The position numbers were made by a program, and so were the translations under genes. Below are positions 1-9,326 of a stretch of DNA of 64,000 bases, one piece after another. The notes under the pieces are model-generated. The model was not told the origin of the DNA and did not search any database. It saw nothing but the letters and a program-made list of their open reading frames with translations. The stretch is from NCBI GenBank assembly GCA_017416765.1, contig JAFQBE010000013.1, positions 124,001 to 188,000 on the forward strand, written 5' to 3'. The stretch comes from Clostridia bacterium. Its GTDB lineage: Bacteria > Bacillota > Clostridia > Oscillospirales > Acutalibacteraceae. Numbering within the stretch: the stretch's first letter is position 1; every line of letters starts with the position of its first letter.

Positions 1-257
1 CCCTTCTTGTAGCGCTGTGCTTCTTCGGGAAGAAGGTCAGTAATCGGATCGCTGATTTCGGAAACAACATTCTTGCGAAGGTAAACAGCCATTTCGCCTG
101 CATCAAGGTCGATATCACAGTAGCCGATATCTCTGCCGTATTCACCCTTGATTGCGGAAACAATAGCCGCCTGGATTCTCTCGCAGAGTATATCTGCGGG
201 AATGTTCTTTTCCTTTTCGAGCATTTTCACTGCTGCAAAAAATTCTTTAGTATCCAT
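1..257 (-). CDS. nusA: Transcription termination/antitermination factor NusA (N-terminal part only)
   Basis: Only the first 85 codons are in the window; the gene continues past the left edge. The start is the ATG at 257 and translates to MDTKEFFAAVKMLEKEKNIP, typical of the NusA N-terminal RNA-polymerase-binding domain. NusA binds RNA polymerase and modulates pausing, termination and antitermination. It lies directly downstream of rimP on the same strand, the usual rimP-nusA order of Firmicute translation/transcription operons, with a 37-bp gap. The S1 and KH domains lie outside the window. Identification rests on the N-terminus plus synteny and is secure. Confidence 0.93.
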   Translation of the reverse strand, partial: MDTKEFFAAVKMLEKEKNIPADILCERIQAAIVSAIKGEYGRDIGYCDIDLDAGEMAVYLRKNVVSEISDPITDLLPEEAQRYKK

Positions 258-294
258 TTTTTCTAAATCAATCCTTTCGGTAAATTAACAAAAA

Positions 295-774
295 TTATAT
301 GATTGCGCTGTCATCAAGGCGCACCCATGAGCATTCCTTGCGCGTGATAAACAGTTGCCTTTCATCGGTTTCAACGGTGAAGCCTTCGCTGTCATGCGAA
401 ATGAGCTTGCAGTGCAGCTCCCTTTCGCCCGTTTCAAGCGGACGAATTAAACGGACCACAACACCAGCACCTATATAGGCTTCAAAGTGTGCAGGACGGG
501 TCAATTCTCTGTCCGTACCCGGGGAGCTTACCTCAAGGCAGTAGCTCTGCTCAATCGGGTCAGCCTCGTCAAGGGGCTTGTTGATTGCATGGCTCATATC
601 CACACAGTCATCAATACTGACACCGCCATCCTTATCAATAAAAATACGCAGGTACCATTGCGCGCCCTCTTTAACAAAGCGCACATCCCACAGCCTTAAA
701 CCAAGCTGTTCGGCAATGGGCTGTACAATTGCGGTTACCGCTGCAACGGTGTTGCCGCCCTTACCTTTTGCCAT
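295..774 (-). CDS. rimP: Ribosome maturation factor RimP
   Basis: A 159-aa RimP/YlxS family protein, needed for maturation of the 30S subunit. The N-terminal domain shows WDVRFVKEG and LRIFIDKDGGVSIDDC, and the hallmark YCLEVSSPGTDRELTRPAHF occurs near residue 80; a small C-terminal SH3-like domain follows. The preferred start is the ATG at 774 (MAKGKGG), which has AGGAG six bases upstream. A second in-frame ATG at 816 would add 14 residues (MPAPLFYKSKRSEL) and also has an AAAGGAG site, but that site and codon lie inside a strong hairpin (803-830). Which start is used is not settled by sequence. It heads the rimP-nusA operon. Confidence 0.93.
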   Translation of the reverse strand: MAKGKGGNTVAAVTAIVQPIAEQLGLRLWDVRFVKEGAQWYLRIFIDKDGGVSIDDCVDMSHAINKPLDEADPIEQSYCLEVSSPGTDRELTRPAHFEAYIGAGVVVRLIRPLETGERELHCKLISHDSEGFTVETDERQLFITRKECSWVRLDDSAII

Positions 775-802
775 AAGCTCACTCCTTTTACTTTTGTAAA
801 AC

Positions 803-830
803 AAAGGAGCGGGCATTTGCCCACTCCTTT
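803..830 (-). promoter_or_regulatory. Hairpin in the rimP leader covering an upstream RBS and ATG
   Basis: The strands at 803-815 and 818-830 pair over 13 positions (one G-U in the minus-strand RNA). On the minus strand the stem is followed by GTTTTA, so it resembles a weak intrinsic terminator. The 5' half of the stem also contains AAAGGAG followed by an ATG at 816, in frame with rimP. The hairpin could act as an attenuator or could control use of the upstream start. Function is inferred. Confidence 0.5.
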
Positions 831-854
831 AAAGTCAATCATTCGTACATTGAT

Positions 855-883
855 AGTGTATCACAGTATTATAGAAATATCAA
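855..883 (-). promoter_or_regulatory. Candidate promoter of rimP-nusA
   Basis: On the minus strand TTGATA (878-883) is separated by 17 bases from TACACT (855-860). Transcription would start about 30 bases before the leader hairpin. The -10 match is moderate, so this is a candidate only. Confidence 0.4.
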
Positions 884-968
884 TACTTTTTTAATAATTA
901 TAATATAAATAAATTGTAGCTGTTTGCACATACTTTTCGGCTAAACTGCATAAATTTGGCAAACTGAA

Positions 969-1613
969 TCATAGCAATGTCTTGATATCCGCCGTAGTTT
1001 CAACAAAATAATCCGCACCTGCGCCGATTAATGTAGCCCTGTCAAAGCTGCCGGCAACGCCGACTACCATACAGCCTGCGGCTTTGCCTGCCTGCACACC
1101 CGCAACCGCATCCTCAACAACAAGGCAGTTTTCGGGCGCAATACCTACAGCGGCGGCAGCCTTCAGGTATATTTCGGGGTCGGGCTTTTTGTTAGTGATA
1201 TCGCTGCCCGTTATAACGGCATCAAAAACGCTTTCTTCAACACCGAGCACGCGGATATTCACATCAACCTTTCTTCTGTCCGCAGAAGAAGCAACGGCAA
1301 GCTTGAATTTCTTTTTAAGCTCAGGCAAAAGCTCAGCCATACCGGGCGCAGCTTCAACTATACTTTCGGCAAGCTGAATGTAAATTTCGTAGCATTCATC
1401 CTTCATCTGCGGAAGGTATGTGCCGCCGTTTTTTTCAACAACGCCGCCGATAGCCGCATCCTCACCCTTGCCTACAAAATCGGCAAAATCTTCAAACTTT
1501 ACATCAATATTATATTTTGCTTTAAGGTGGTCTATAGCGCATTTCATAAGCGGAGTTTCGGAATCAACCAGTACTCCGTCCATATCAAAAAGTATTGCTT
1601 TAATCTCTTTCAT
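969..1613 (-). CDS. HAD-family phosphatase, beta-phosphoglucomutase-like (subfamily IA)
   Basis: A 214-aa haloacid dehalogenase-like hydrolase. Motif I is FDMDGVLVDSE, with nucleophile Asp10 and acid/base Asp12; motif II is AVASSAD; motif III contains KKPDPEIYL; and motif IV is VVEDAVAGVQAG. The helical cap between motifs I and II indicates subfamily IA, the group of phosphoglycolate phosphatases and beta-phosphoglucomutases. The substrate cannot be told from sequence. Its start overlaps the end of the upstream ttcA-like gene by 14 bp, so the two are probably co-translated. A GGGGA site precedes the ATG. Confidence 0.88.
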   Translation of the reverse strand: MKEIKAILFDMDGVLVDSETPLMKCAIDHLKAKYNIDVKFEDFADFVGKGEDAAIGGVVEKNGGTYLPQMKDECYEIYIQLAESIVEAAPGMAELLPELKKKFKLAVASSADRRKVDVNIRVLGVEESVFDAVITGSDITNKKPDPEIYLKAAAAVGIAPENCLVVEDAVAGVQAGKAAGCMVVGVAGSFDRATLIGAGADYFVETTADIKTLL

Positions 1614-2331
1614 TTTCTATTCCCCATCCGTCAATGCCCTTGTGCTGCAGGGCAGTAATTATTTTTGAGCGTATATCGCCGTATTTCTTTTCAAAGCCCG
1701 TAAGCATTTCTTTCATGCTTTCTCTTTCCGTCACACCGTCAGCAGGACAGCGGCTTTTAACAACAGGCAATTCCATACGGCGCACTATTCTTGCAGGCTC
1801 ACTTTCGCGGCAGAATATCATCGGGCGGATAACATAAATATCCTTGCGTGACATATAGGTCACAGGCGAAAAGCAGCCGATGTAGCCGCCGTTTAACAGA
1901 TTCATTAAAAAAGTTTCCGCAGCATCGTCCATATGGTGTCCGAGTGCCACCTTGTTGCAGCCTGCGGCTTTTGCCGCATCGTGCAAAGCACCGCGGCGCA
2001 TTTTGGCACAAAGGCTGCACGGATTTTTTTCCTTGCGTGTTTCAAAAATAATTGTTCCAAGCTCGGTGCGCTTGATTATGTATTCAACCTCAATCTCTTC
2101 ACACAGCTTTTGCAGAGGTGAAAAATCAGTTTCTTCGCCGTTAAAGCAAGGGTCAAGCGAGATTGCAACAAGTTCAAACTTATGCGGATAAAAGCGTCGG
2201 ATATTGGCAAGGGCAACAAGCATAGCCGTGCTGTCCTTACCGCCCGACAGCCCGACAGCAACCCTGTCGCCATCCTGAATCATGTTGTATTTTTCCATTG
2301 CCGAGCGCATATGGTTCATCATTTTCTGCAT
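1600..2331 (-). CDS. TtcA-family tRNA 2-thiocytidine biosynthesis protein (PP-loop ATPase)
   Basis: A 243-aa protein with the N-type ATP pyrophosphatase P-loop SGGKDS at residues 29-34, a CSLCAKMRRGAL segment with the paired cysteines used to hold an iron-sulfur cluster, and ALGHHMDDAAETFLMN. This is the TtcA/TtuA family, which adenylates a tRNA base and replaces oxygen with sulfur; TtcA makes 2-thiocytidine at position 32. Exact base specificity is inferred from similarity. It sits between an unknown 170-aa gene (4-bp gap) and the HAD gene (overlap), in one apparent operon. Confidence 0.85.
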   Translation of the reverse strand: MQKMMNHMRSAMEKYNMIQDGDRVAVGLSGGKDSTAMLVALANIRRFYPHKFELVAISLDPCFNGEETDFSPLQKLCEEIEVEYIIKRTELGTIIFETRKEKNPCSLCAKMRRGALHDAAKAAGCNKVALGHHMDDAAETFLMNLLNGGYIGCFSPVTYMSRKDIYVIRPMIFCRESEPARIVRRMELPVVKSRCPADGVTERESMKEMLTGFEKKYGDIRSKIITALQHKGIDGWGIENERD

Positions 2332-2335
2332 AGAA

Positions 2336-2848
2336 TTATTCCTTTAAAAATGCTACTATTTCATCGCTTAATTTTAAATATTCTTCCTGTGAGTCAAGGA
2401 TTTTTTTAGCTATAAATCTCCATGAAAAACGCTCGCTGTAATCCTCTGCCGTATCGTCACGGTAGGGATTATTCTTTATAAGTTCAATTATTTCGCGGCT
2501 TATTTCAACATTGCCCTTGCGCATTACACGCTTTGCGGTAAAGACAAGCGAATACTTATATGTATTGAGCCTGCCGAAATAAACCGAGCGCAGATACGCG
2601 TTTTCGCTTAAAGCCTTAATCATTCCATCCTTGTTTTTGCGGTGCATAAGGCAGCGGCTTGTGAGCCTTGCAAGGCAGGCACTGACAGCGCGGGAATGCG
2701 AAAAAAGCTCCTCATTTTCTTTTAAAATGTTTACAACAAAATCAACCGCTGCAGTTGGATTTTCGGCAGTCAGAGCGTCAATTTCAAGCCCTGTTTGTTT
2801 TTCGTTTTCAATTAATTCTTCAGGGGAGAATTTTATTGTTTCAATCAT
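2336..2848 (-). CDS. Hypothetical protein, first gene of the ttcA-like operon
   Basis: A 170-aa protein that I do not recognise. It has no signal peptide or transmembrane segment, looks mostly alpha-helical and is rich in Lys, Glu and Arg, with segments such as RLTSRCLMHRKNKDG and KNNPYRDDTAEDYSERF. The repeated short helices could be a HEAT-like or TPR-like fold, but this is a guess. It ends 4 bp before the TtcA-like gene, so a role connected with that tRNA thiolase is possible by co-transcription only. Confidence 0.6.
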   Translation of the reverse strand: MIETIKFSPEELIENEKQTGLEIDALTAENPTAAVDFVVNILKENEELFSHSRAVSACLARLTSRCLMHRKNKDGMIKALSENAYLRSVYFGRLNTYKYSLVFTAKRVMRKGNVEISREIIELIKNNPYRDDTAEDYSERFSWRFIAKKILDSQEEYLKLSDEIVAFLKE

Positions 2849-2884
2849 AATATGTTACCGTTTTTTTAATCAATAAAAAAGTGA

Positions 2885-2957
2885 TGTCATTCTGAGCGCA
2901 AGCGAAGAATCTTAAAGTCTGCGCTGAAGATCCTTCGGCTAAAGCCTCAGGATGACA
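2885..2957. repeat. Palindromic intergenic repeat, GTCATTCTGAG...CTCAGGATGAC type
   Basis: An imperfect palindrome with outer arms TGTCATTCTGAGC and its complement ending CTCAGGATGACA, and inner parts GAAGAATCTTAAA and AAGATCCTTCGGC. A second copy is at 39866-39931 with the same outer arms but a different middle. It fills most of the space between murD and the gene at 2336. Confidence 0.8.
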
Positions 2958-2975
2958 TACGAGTGAGGCTCAGGG

Positions 2976-4277
2976 TTAATATTCTGCCACCATTCTTTTG
3001 AAAGCGTTGCCCTTTTCCTCAAAATTCTTATAGCGGTTGTAGCTTGCCGCAGCAGGTGAAAGCAGGCAGGCTTTGCCGGCTTTTGTAAGCTCAAAGCTTT
3101 TTACGACGGCTTCTTCAAGCGTTTCACACTTGACTATATTGAGCTTGCAGCCCCTTGCAATCAGGCTGTCTGCAATAGCGTAACCTGTTTCAGGCATACA
3201 GAGAAGGTTATCAATTTCAGCAGTCATAAGCCCGTCGATAAACTCGGAATAGTCGAGCCCTCTGTCCATACCGCCGAGAATAAGCGTACCGACATTGCCG
3301 AGGGATTTAACATTGCTCAAAACAGCATGAGGTATGGTTGCAATTGCATCATCATAAAAGCTGATGCCGTTTTTTGTATTGAATTTTTCAAGTCGGTGTG
3401 CAATTCCGCCAAAACCTGCAACAGCTTCTTCTATAGCAGCATCGCTTACATCGAATTCGCGCACAGCGGCTGCGGCAAAGAATATATCCTGCCACTGATT
3501 TTCTCCGGGCAGAAATTCGGAAATCGTTGTAAGGTGTCTGAAAAACTCATCCGTTTCGTATGCCTTACAGCTGATTTCTTTTCTGCGTGATTTTACAAAG
3601 TCGAGGCTGCCGACAATGCTTTCAAGCGGCTGGTCGGCATTGGAAATAAAAAGATTATCTTCATTCTGCCAGCGCACAATATTCAGCTTTGCGCCGATGT
3701 AGCCTTCAAAGCCGTTATAATGGTCCAGATGCTCGGGATAGGCGTTTGTAAAAATTGCAATATCGGGCGAAGCGTGAGCAAATTCGAGCTGATGGCAGCT
3801 CATTTCAATAACCGCAACCTTGCCGATAACCTCATCAATACATTCAAAAACAGGTGTGCCGATGTTGCCCATAATCATGCTCGGCATGCCACCCGCCTGA
3901 AGCATGCGGTATACAAGCGTGGTTGTGGTTGTTTTGCCCTTTGTACCTGTTATGCCGATTTTTTTGCACGGCACAAAGCGCAGAAACAAATCCATTTCGC
4001 CCGTAACAGTTGTGCTGTCGCTGATTTTAACATCGCGCAGGGATATACCCGGACTCTGCATAACGATATCAAAATCGTTAATGCAGTCCAGATAGTTTTC
4101 GCCGCAGATAAGCTCAACATTTTCATCGTCAAGCGTCAGCTGATTCCTGTCGGCAATATATATTTTTTTGTCGGGATAATGCTTTCGTATAAAGCTGTAG
4201 GTAGCCCTGCCTTCTCTGCCCAAGCCGAGAATAAGCACAGACTTATCCTTAAAAAAGTCAATAAGTTTCTGATACAT
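2976..4277 (-). CDS. murD: UDP-N-acetylmuramoylalanine--D-glutamate ligase MurD
   Basis: A 433-aa Mur ligase that adds D-glutamate to UDP-MurNAc-L-Ala in cytoplasmic peptidoglycan precursor synthesis. The N-terminal Rossmann-like domain starts with SVLILGLGREG; the central ATPase domain has GITGTKGKTTTTT near residue 110 and the Mur-ligase segment NAYPEHLDHY; the C-terminal domain contains FYDDAIATIPHA and LLSPAAASYNRY, matching the family's DSKATNP and LSPACASFD regions. The length is normal. It stands alone between repeats rather than in a dcw cluster. RBS: AAGGA about 11 bp before the ATG. Confidence 0.93.
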   Translation of the reverse strand: MYQKLIDFFKDKSVLILGLGREGRATYSFIRKHYPDKKIYIADRNQLTLDDENVELICGENYLDCINDFDIVMQSPGISLRDVKISDSTTVTGEMDLFLRFVPCKKIGITGTKGKTTTTTLVYRMLQAGGMPSMIMGNIGTPVFECIDEVIGKVAVIEMSCHQLEFAHASPDIAIFTNAYPEHLDHYNGFEGYIGAKLNIVRWQNEDNLFISNADQPLESIVGSLDFVKSRRKEISCKAYETDEFFRHLTTISEFLPGENQWQDIFFAAAAVREFDVSDAAIEEAVAGFGGIAHRLEKFNTKNGISFYDDAIATIPHAVLSNVKSLGNVGTLILGGMDRGLDYSEFIDGLMTAEIDNLLCMPETGYAIADSLIARGCKLNIVKCETLEEAVVKSFELTKAGKACLLSPAAASYNRYKNFEEKGNAFKRMVAEY

Positions 4278-4296
4278 AAAAGATTTTTCCTTTTCA

Positions 4297-4366
4297 AAAT
4301 GGGTGAGGGCGAAGCCCTCCCATTACTATTATCTATTATCTTTTATCTCTTATCTTACAAAAATAA
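4297..4366. repeat. Partial intergenic repeat with GGGTGAGGGC hairpin and TTATCTATTATC arm
   Basis: A short GC-rich hairpin (GGGAGGGC/GCCCTCCC around GAA) is followed by a tract of TTATCT/TATTAT units. The same components occur in the fuller repeats near 39700 and 54700. Only one AT-rich arm is present here. Confidence 0.6.
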
Positions 4367-4370
4367 CCTG

Positions 4371-7127
4371 TTATTTTTGTGCCTGCGCACTCGGTGCACC
4401 GCAGCACTTTTTATATTTTTTGCCGCTTCCGCAGGGACAAGGGTCATTCGGACCTACCTTTTCACTTGCAGCCTTGCGTACAGGGCGCTTTTTATCGGAA
4501 TTATCACCGCCTGCGTTAGTTGCAACTTCCTTTACCTTCTGCTCGCGCTTTGTGTCCTCCTCGGTCTTTACTCTGACAGTCAGGAGCATACGGATAGTAT
4601 CCTGCCTTATCTGACGGCTCATATCGTCAAACATATCGTAGCCTTCAAAGCGGAAAGCAACAATCGGGTCTTTCTGACCGTAGGCGCGCAGACCGATACC
4701 GCGCTTGAGTTCTTCCATAGCGTCGAGGTGGTCCATCCACTTTGCGTCAACATTATCAAGAAGAACCTTTCTTTCAAGCAGAGGCATAAGCTCGCCCAGC
4801 TCTTCTTCACGCTTTGCATAAAGCTCTTCACCGCGTTCGATAAGCATAAGCCTTGTTTCATCGCGGTCAGAAATACCGTCTGCAAAATCCTCAGGAGTAG
4901 TCAACCAGCCGATAAACGCAGCTTTAAGACCCTCTACATTCCATTCATCCTTTGAAACCGAATCGGGAAGATAAAGGTCAATTGCTTCGCTTACATTTTC
5001 TTCAAGCATTTTAAGCATTTTGCCCTTGAGTTCTTCGCCATCAAGCACCTGATTGCGCTGCTTATAAATAATTTCGCGCTGCTGGTTCATAACGTCGTCA
5101 TACTGAAGAACATTTTTACGAACTGCAAAGTGCTGACTTTCAACCTTCTTCTGTGCGTTTTCAACAATGTTGGAGAAAACCTTTGTATCAAGCGGCATAT
5201 CCTCGGGAGCGTTGAGCCTTTCAAGCATCATCTGCGCTCTTTCGCCGCCGAACAGACGGGTTACATCATCATCAAAGCTGAGGAAGAACTGGCTTTCGCC
5301 GGGGTCGCCCTGACGGCCTGAACGGCCGCGAAGCTGGTTGTCAATACGGCGGGATTCATGGCGCTCCGTACCGATAATAAACAGACCGCCGGCTTCCCTT
5401 ACTCTTTCAGCTTCGGGGGCAATTTCTTCCTTATATTTGTTTTCAAGGTCGGTAAAGGTCTGACGGGCATCAAGAATTTCCTGATTATCTGTTTCGGCAA
5501 AGCCTGTAGCCTCCGCTATCATTTCTTCGCTGAAGCCCATGCGGCGCATTTCGCTTTTCGCAAGGTATTCCGCATTACCGCCGAGCTTGATATCCGTACC
5601 ACGGCCTGCCATGTTGGTAGCAATTGTAACCGCGCCGAATTTACCTGCCTGCGCAATAATTTCAGCTTCCTTATCGTGGAACTTTGCATTGAGAACCTGA
5701 TGCTTTATTCCGCGCTTTTTGAGCAGTGCGCTGAGAATTTCGGATTTTTCAATTGAAATTGTACCGACAAGTACGGGCTGACCCTTTTTGTTGCATTCTT
5801 CAATCTTATCAAGAATTGCAAAGAACTTTACCTTTTCTGTTTTGTAAATTACATCGTTTGCATCAATACGCGCAATTGGCTTGTTTGTGGGAACTTCAAC
5901 AACGTCGAGGCTGTAAATTTCCTGGAATTCCACGCTTTCGGTTTTGGCTGTACCTGTCATACCGGAAAGCTTGTCGAACATACGGAAGTAGTTCTGGAAG
6001 GTGATTGTTGCAAGGGTTTTGCTTTCATGCTCTACCTTTACGCCTTCCTTGGCTTCAATAGCCTGGTGCAGACCCTCATTATAGCGTCTGCCTATCATGA
6101 TACGGCCTGTGAATTCGTCAACGATAAGAACCTTGCCGTCTTTTACAACATAGTCAATATCCTTGCGCATTACACCGTTTGCCTTGATAGCCTGGTTGAT
6201 GTGGTGCTGAATGGTAAGGTTGCCGCCATCCATAAGGTTTTCAATATTGAAATAGCGTTCAGCCTTTTCCACGCCGCTCTTTGTGAGGGTTGCGGTGCGT
6301 GCCTTTTCGTCAACAACATAGTCGCCGTCATCGCCTACTGTTTCAACAGTTTCCTTTTTGGAGTCAACCTCGCGTACCTTTACCATTTTGAGCGATTTTG
6401 CAAAGCGGTCTGCAAGGTCGTAAAGCTGGGTTGAAGCTTCGCCTCTGCCGGAAATGATAAGCGGAGTTCTTGCTTCGTCAATAAGAATGGAGTCAACTTC
6501 GTCAACAATGGCAAAGTTGTGACCGCGCTGAACACGCTGCTCCTTATACTGAACCATGTTGTCACGCAGATAGTCAAAGCCCATCTCGTTGTTTGTACCG
6601 TAGGTGATATCCGCATTGTATGCAGCCTGACGCTCCTTATGGTCACAATCGTGAACGATAAGACCTACCGTAAGACCCATAAAGCGGTAAACCTTACCCA
6701 TCCATTCGGAGTCGCGGCGGGCAAGATAATCGTTAACCGTAACAATGTGTACACCTTTACCGCTCAAAGCATTGAGGTATGCGGGCAGAGTTGTGGTGAG
6801 AGTTTTACCTTCACCTGTTTTCATTTCTGCAATTCGACCCTGATGCAGCACAATACCGCCGAGAATCTGCACGGGATAGTGCTTTTCTTTAAGCACACGC
6901 CAGCTTGCTTCGCGGCAGGCTGCAAAAGCCTCGGGCAGAATATCGTCAAGCGTTTCGCCCTTGGCAAGCCTTTCTTTGAATTCGGGGGTCTTTGCCTGCA
7001 ATTCCTTATCGCTCAATGCCGCATATTCGGATTCAAGCGCAAGAATTTTGTCCTTAATGGGTGTTATTCTTTTGATTTCTTTCGAAGAATAATCACCGAA
7101 AAGTTTTTTAAAAAATGAAAAAGCCAT
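4371..7127 (-). CDS. secA: Preprotein translocase ATPase SecA
   Basis: A 918-aa SecA, the ATP-driven motor that pushes unfolded preproteins through SecYEG. Nucleotide-binding domain 1 has Walker [10 protein letters not shown] near residue 100 and the [16 protein letters not shown] segment. The preprotein cross-linking region, helical scaffold and NBD2 ([17 protein letters not shown]) follow. The C-terminus carries the zinc-binding SEC-C tail [13 protein letters not shown], which in other bacteria contacts SecB or ribosomes. Length is within the normal range. A GGAAGG site precedes the ATG. It lies 14 bp downstream of a Crp-like regulator and is probably transcribed from that gene's promoter. 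Confidence 0.97.
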   Translation of the reverse strand: MAFSFFKKLFGDYSSKEIKRITPIKDKILALESEYAALSDKELQAKTPEFKERLAKGETLDDILPEAFAACREASWRVLKEKHYPVQILGGIVLHQGRIAEMKTGEGKTLTTTLPAYLNALSGKGVHIVTVNDYLARRDSEWMGKVYRFMGLTVGLIVHDCDHKERQAAYNADITYGTNNEMGFDYLRDNMVQYKEQRVQRGHNFAIVDEVDSILIDEARTPLIISGRGEASTQLYDLADRFAKSLKMVKVREVDSKKETVETVGDDGDYVVDEKARTATLTKSGVEKAERYFNIENLMDGGNLTIQHHINQAIKANGVMRKDIDYVVKDGKVLIVDEFTGRIMIGRRYNEGLHQAIEAKEGVKVEHESKTLATITFQNYFRMFDKLSGMTGTAKTESVEFQEIYSLDVVEVPTNKPIARIDANDVIYKTEKVKFFAILDKIEECNKKGQPVLVGTISIEKSEILSALLKKRGIKHQVLNAKFHDKEAEIIAQAGKFGAVTIATNMAGRGTDIKLGGNAEYLAKSEMRRMGFSEEMIAEATGFAETDNQEILDARQTFTDLENKYKEEIAPEAERVREAGGLFIIGTERHESRRIDNQLRGRSGRQGDPGESQFFLSFDDDVTRLFGGERAQMMLERLNAPEDMPLDTKVFSNIVENAQKKVESQHFAVRKNVLQYDDVMNQQREIIYKQRNQVLDGEELKGKMLKMLEENVSEAIDLYLPDSVSKDEWNVEGLKAAFIGWLTTPEDFADGISDRDETRLMLIERGEELYAKREEELGELMPLLERKVLLDNVDAKWMDHLDAMEELKRGIGLRAYGQKDPIVAFRFEGYDMFDDMSRQIRQDTIRMLLTVRVKTEEDTKREQKVKEVATNAGGDNSDKKRPVRKAASEKVGPNDPCPCGSGKKYKKCCGAPSAQAQK

Positions 7128-7141
7128 TGTTTTACCTTCCT

Positions 7142-7831
7142 TTAATCTATATTATCTTCAGTAAATTTTTTTAACTTTTCTTCGTCTGCTATGCAAACAG
7201 TCCTGCCGTTAAAATCAATTGCGCCGGCAGAATTCAGCTTTTCAATCGCTTTAAAAAGCGCATCTTTTGTCACACTCAGCTGCTTTGCAATCTTCAGCAT
7301 ATCCTGCGGCAGCTCAAGCTCGTTTTTTGCGTTTTTCGGACGGGAAAGCAAATAAGCAGCGAGCTTTTTTTCAGCACATTCTCTATTTTTTCCTTCCGGT
7401 TTTTCATAAACCTGATTTGCAAAATCCGAAAGAAAGCCAAGGTAACTGCGCGCTACAGAAAAATCATCCTGAATAAGCCAGTCAACAGCCGCCTTTTTAA
7501 TGATAATAACCTTGCTGTCCTGCGAAGCGGTCAGCACAAAATCATCCTCCGCCGAAGAGTACAGGCTATGAACGCCGAAAACAAAGCCATCAGTTTCAGC
7601 CGCAACTATCCTGCCGTTTTTCAGCCGATGGCAGCCACCCGTAAGCACCAGACCGACACACTTTTTCACGCCGTGGCACGGATAAATCTGCTGCCCCTTA
7701 GAAACTTCCCTGAGCAAAACATCCGCGCTTGCAAGAATATAGCGCAGCGTCTCTTCTTTGGCACCAGCAAACGCAGGGCAAGCCAAAATCTGCTTTATTG
7801 CTTTGTCTGCAAGTTCCTTGCGTATCCTCAT
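7142..7831 (-). CDS. Crp/Fnr-family transcriptional regulator
   Basis: A 229-aa protein with an N-terminal cyclic-nucleotide-binding-like beta-roll ([28 protein letters not shown]) and a C-terminal winged helix-turn-helix ([26 protein letters not shown] given here in part: [14 protein letters not shown]). The ligand-contact residues of true CRP are not evident, so the effector is unknown. The start chosen is the ATG at 7831, which has GGAGGG four bases upstream; an in-frame ATG at 7852 has no ribosome site. It precedes secA by 14 bp, and that pairing is unusual; the regulator might control the operon from its own promoter. Confidence 0.82.
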   Translation of the reverse strand: MRIRKELADKAIKQILACPAFAGAKEETLRYILASADVLLREVSKGQQIYPCHGVKKCVGLVLTGGCHRLKNGRIVAAETDGFVFGVHSLYSSAEDDFVLTASQDSKVIIIKKAAVDWLIQDDFSVARSYLGFLSDFANQVYEKPEGKNRECAEKKLAAYLLSRPKNAKNELELPQDMLKIAKQLSVTKDALFKAIEKLNSAGAIDFNGRTVCIADEEKLKKFTEDNID

Positions 7832-7867
7832 CTTTCCCTCCACACAGCACATAGATATACATTATGT

Positions 7868-7897
7868 ATTATAATACTTATTAAGCTATATTGTCAA
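7868..7897 (-). promoter_or_regulatory. Promoter of the Crp-like/secA operon
   Basis: Minus-strand TTGACA (7892-7897) and TATAAT (7868-7873), 18-bp spacer, both perfect to the sigma-A consensus. It ends 37 bp before the regulator's start codon. Confidence 0.75.
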
Positions 7898-7904
7898 TCC
7901 CGTA

Positions 7905-8095
7905 AAATTACAGTTTAGCGTTGCAAAACTGTAATTCAAGTAATGAGTAAGAAGTAATGGTGAAGAAGTAATGGCGGGACACTTGCACCCGAATATATAA
8001 TGGGTGTGGGCTTTAGCCCACCCACACTTCTTCGTTATTCACTATTACCTATTACTTGAATTATAATTTTTGGCTATGCCGATAAATTATAATTT
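7905..8095. repeat. Composite intergenic repeat, AAATTACAGTTT-ended family (copy 1)
   Basis: The left end is AAATTACAGTTT, which folds with AAACTGTAATT a few bases in; the right end is the decayed match AAATTATAATTT. Inside, AT-rich arms built on AAGTAATG and CATTACTT units are complementary to each other and enclose a GC-rich core (GGCGGGACAC, GGGTGTGGGC...GCCCACCC). It occupies most of the 331-bp region between the Crp-like gene and ychF; the rest is the two promoters. Confidence 0.75.
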
Positions 8096-8109
8096 ATTTT
8101 AATTTCCTC

Positions 8110-8138
8110 TTGCAGTTTATAAAAAACTCATATATAAT
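8110..8138 (+). promoter_or_regulatory. Promoter of ychF
   Basis: TTGCAG (8110-8115), 17-bp spacer, TATAAT (8133-8138). It lies just right of the repeat element and 45 bp before the ATG. Confidence 0.65.
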
Positions 8139-8183
8139 ATATAAGTTATAATAGGCGATTAATATGCAACAGGAGATAAAAAA

Positions 8184-9278
8184 ATGAAACTTGGCATCGT
8201 AGGCTTGCCGAATGTAGGCAAGAGTACACTTTTTAACGCAATTACAAATGCCGGCGCACAGTCTGCAAACTATGCTTTCTGCACAATTGAGCCGAATGTC
8301 GGTGTTGTCAGCGTACCCGATTCAAGGCTGGACAAGCTTGCCGAAATGTATGACCCCGATAAGTACACACCCGCAGTTATCGAATTTGTTGATATTGCAG
8401 GTCTTGTAAAGGGTGCATCCAAGGGCGAAGGTTTAGGCAACAAATTTCTTGCAAATATTCGCGAAGTTGATGCTATAGTACATGTAGTACGCTGCTTCAT
8501 TAATGACGATATCATTCATGTTGACGGCAGCATCAACCCCACACGCGATATTGAAACAATAAATCTTGAGCTTATTTTTTCCGATATCGAAATGATTGAA
8601 CGCCGCATTGACCGCACGGCAAAAGCAATGAAGGGCGACAAGAGCCTTGCAGGCGAGCTTGAATTTTTAAAGCGCGTTAAGGAAGAACTTGAAAACGGCA
8701 TTTCCGCACGCAACATTGAATGTACGGAAGAAGAAAAGGAAATTCTTGCTCAGTCAACCCTGCTTACTGCAAAGCCCGTAATATATGCCTGCAACATGAG
8801 CGAGGAAGATTTTGTTGACGGACTTGATAAAAACGAAGGCTATGTAAAGGTTTGCGAAATTGCGAAGGCTGAGGGTTCGGAAGTGCTTCCCATCTGCGCA
8901 GAGCTTGAAGCGGAAATAGCTTCACTCAGCCGCGAAGAAAAGGAAATGTTCCTTGCCGATTTAGGCATCGAACAGGGCGGTCTTGACCTGCTTATTCAGC
9001 GCAGCTACAATCTGCTCGGTCTTATATCTTACCTCACCGCAGGCAAGCCCGAAGTAAGGGCATGGACCATCAAACGCGGCACTAAGGCACCGCAGGCAGC
9101 CGGTAAGATTCACACCGATTTTGAGCGCGGCTTTATCCGCGCGGAGGTCGTTGCATTTGATGACCTTATGGCTTGCGGCTCAATGGCTGCAGCAAAAGAA
9201 AAGGGGCTTGTAAGAAGCGAAGGCAAAGAATATGTAATGAAGGACGGCGACATTGTTCTTTTCCGCTTCAATGTATAA
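8184..9278 (+). CDS. ychF: Obg-family ATPase YchF (OLA1-like)
   Basis: A 364-aa P-loop protein that binds ribosomes and prefers ATP over GTP. Motif G1 is GLPNVGKS near residue 7, G3 is DIAGLVKGASKGEGLG, and the usual NKxD guanine-specificity motif is replaced by NMSE (ACNMSEED), the known signature of ATP preference in this family. The C-terminal TGS-like domain contains RAWTIKRGTKAPQAAGKIH and FERGFIRAEV. Length is normal. An AGGAG site lies upstream of the ATG. It begins a plus-strand run with the kinase-like gene, pth and mfd. Confidence 0.96.
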   Translation: MKLGIVGLPNVGKSTLFNAITNAGAQSANYAFCTIEPNVGVVSVPDSRLDKLAEMYDPDKYTPAVIEFVDIAGLVKGASKGEGLGNKFLANIREVDAIVHVVRCFINDDIIHVDGSINPTRDIETINLELIFSDIEMIERRIDRTAKAMKGDKSLAGELEFLKRVKEELENGISARNIECTEEEKEILAQSTLLTAKPVIYACNMSEEDFVDGLDKNEGYVKVCEIAKAEGSEVLPICAELEAEIASLSREEKEMFLADLGIEQGGLDLLIQRSYNLLGLISYLTAGKPEVRAWTIKRGTKAPQAAGKIHTDFERGFIRAEVVAFDDLMACGSMAAAKEKGLVRSEGKEYVMKDGDIVLFRFNV

Positions 9279-9326
9279 TTTATAAAACTGCAAAAAAGGA
9301 AATAAACCGAAAGGCTGTATTTAACC

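Noticed and set aside
3720-4955. 411-aa plus-strand ORF opposite murD and secA
   Set aside because: It lies fully antisense to two well-defined genes with clear motifs, crosses the intergenic repeat, and shows the biased composition of a shadow frame.
6519-7118. 199-aa plus-strand ORF opposite the start of secA
   Set aside because: Antisense to conserved SecA motifs; no RBS or recognisable domain.
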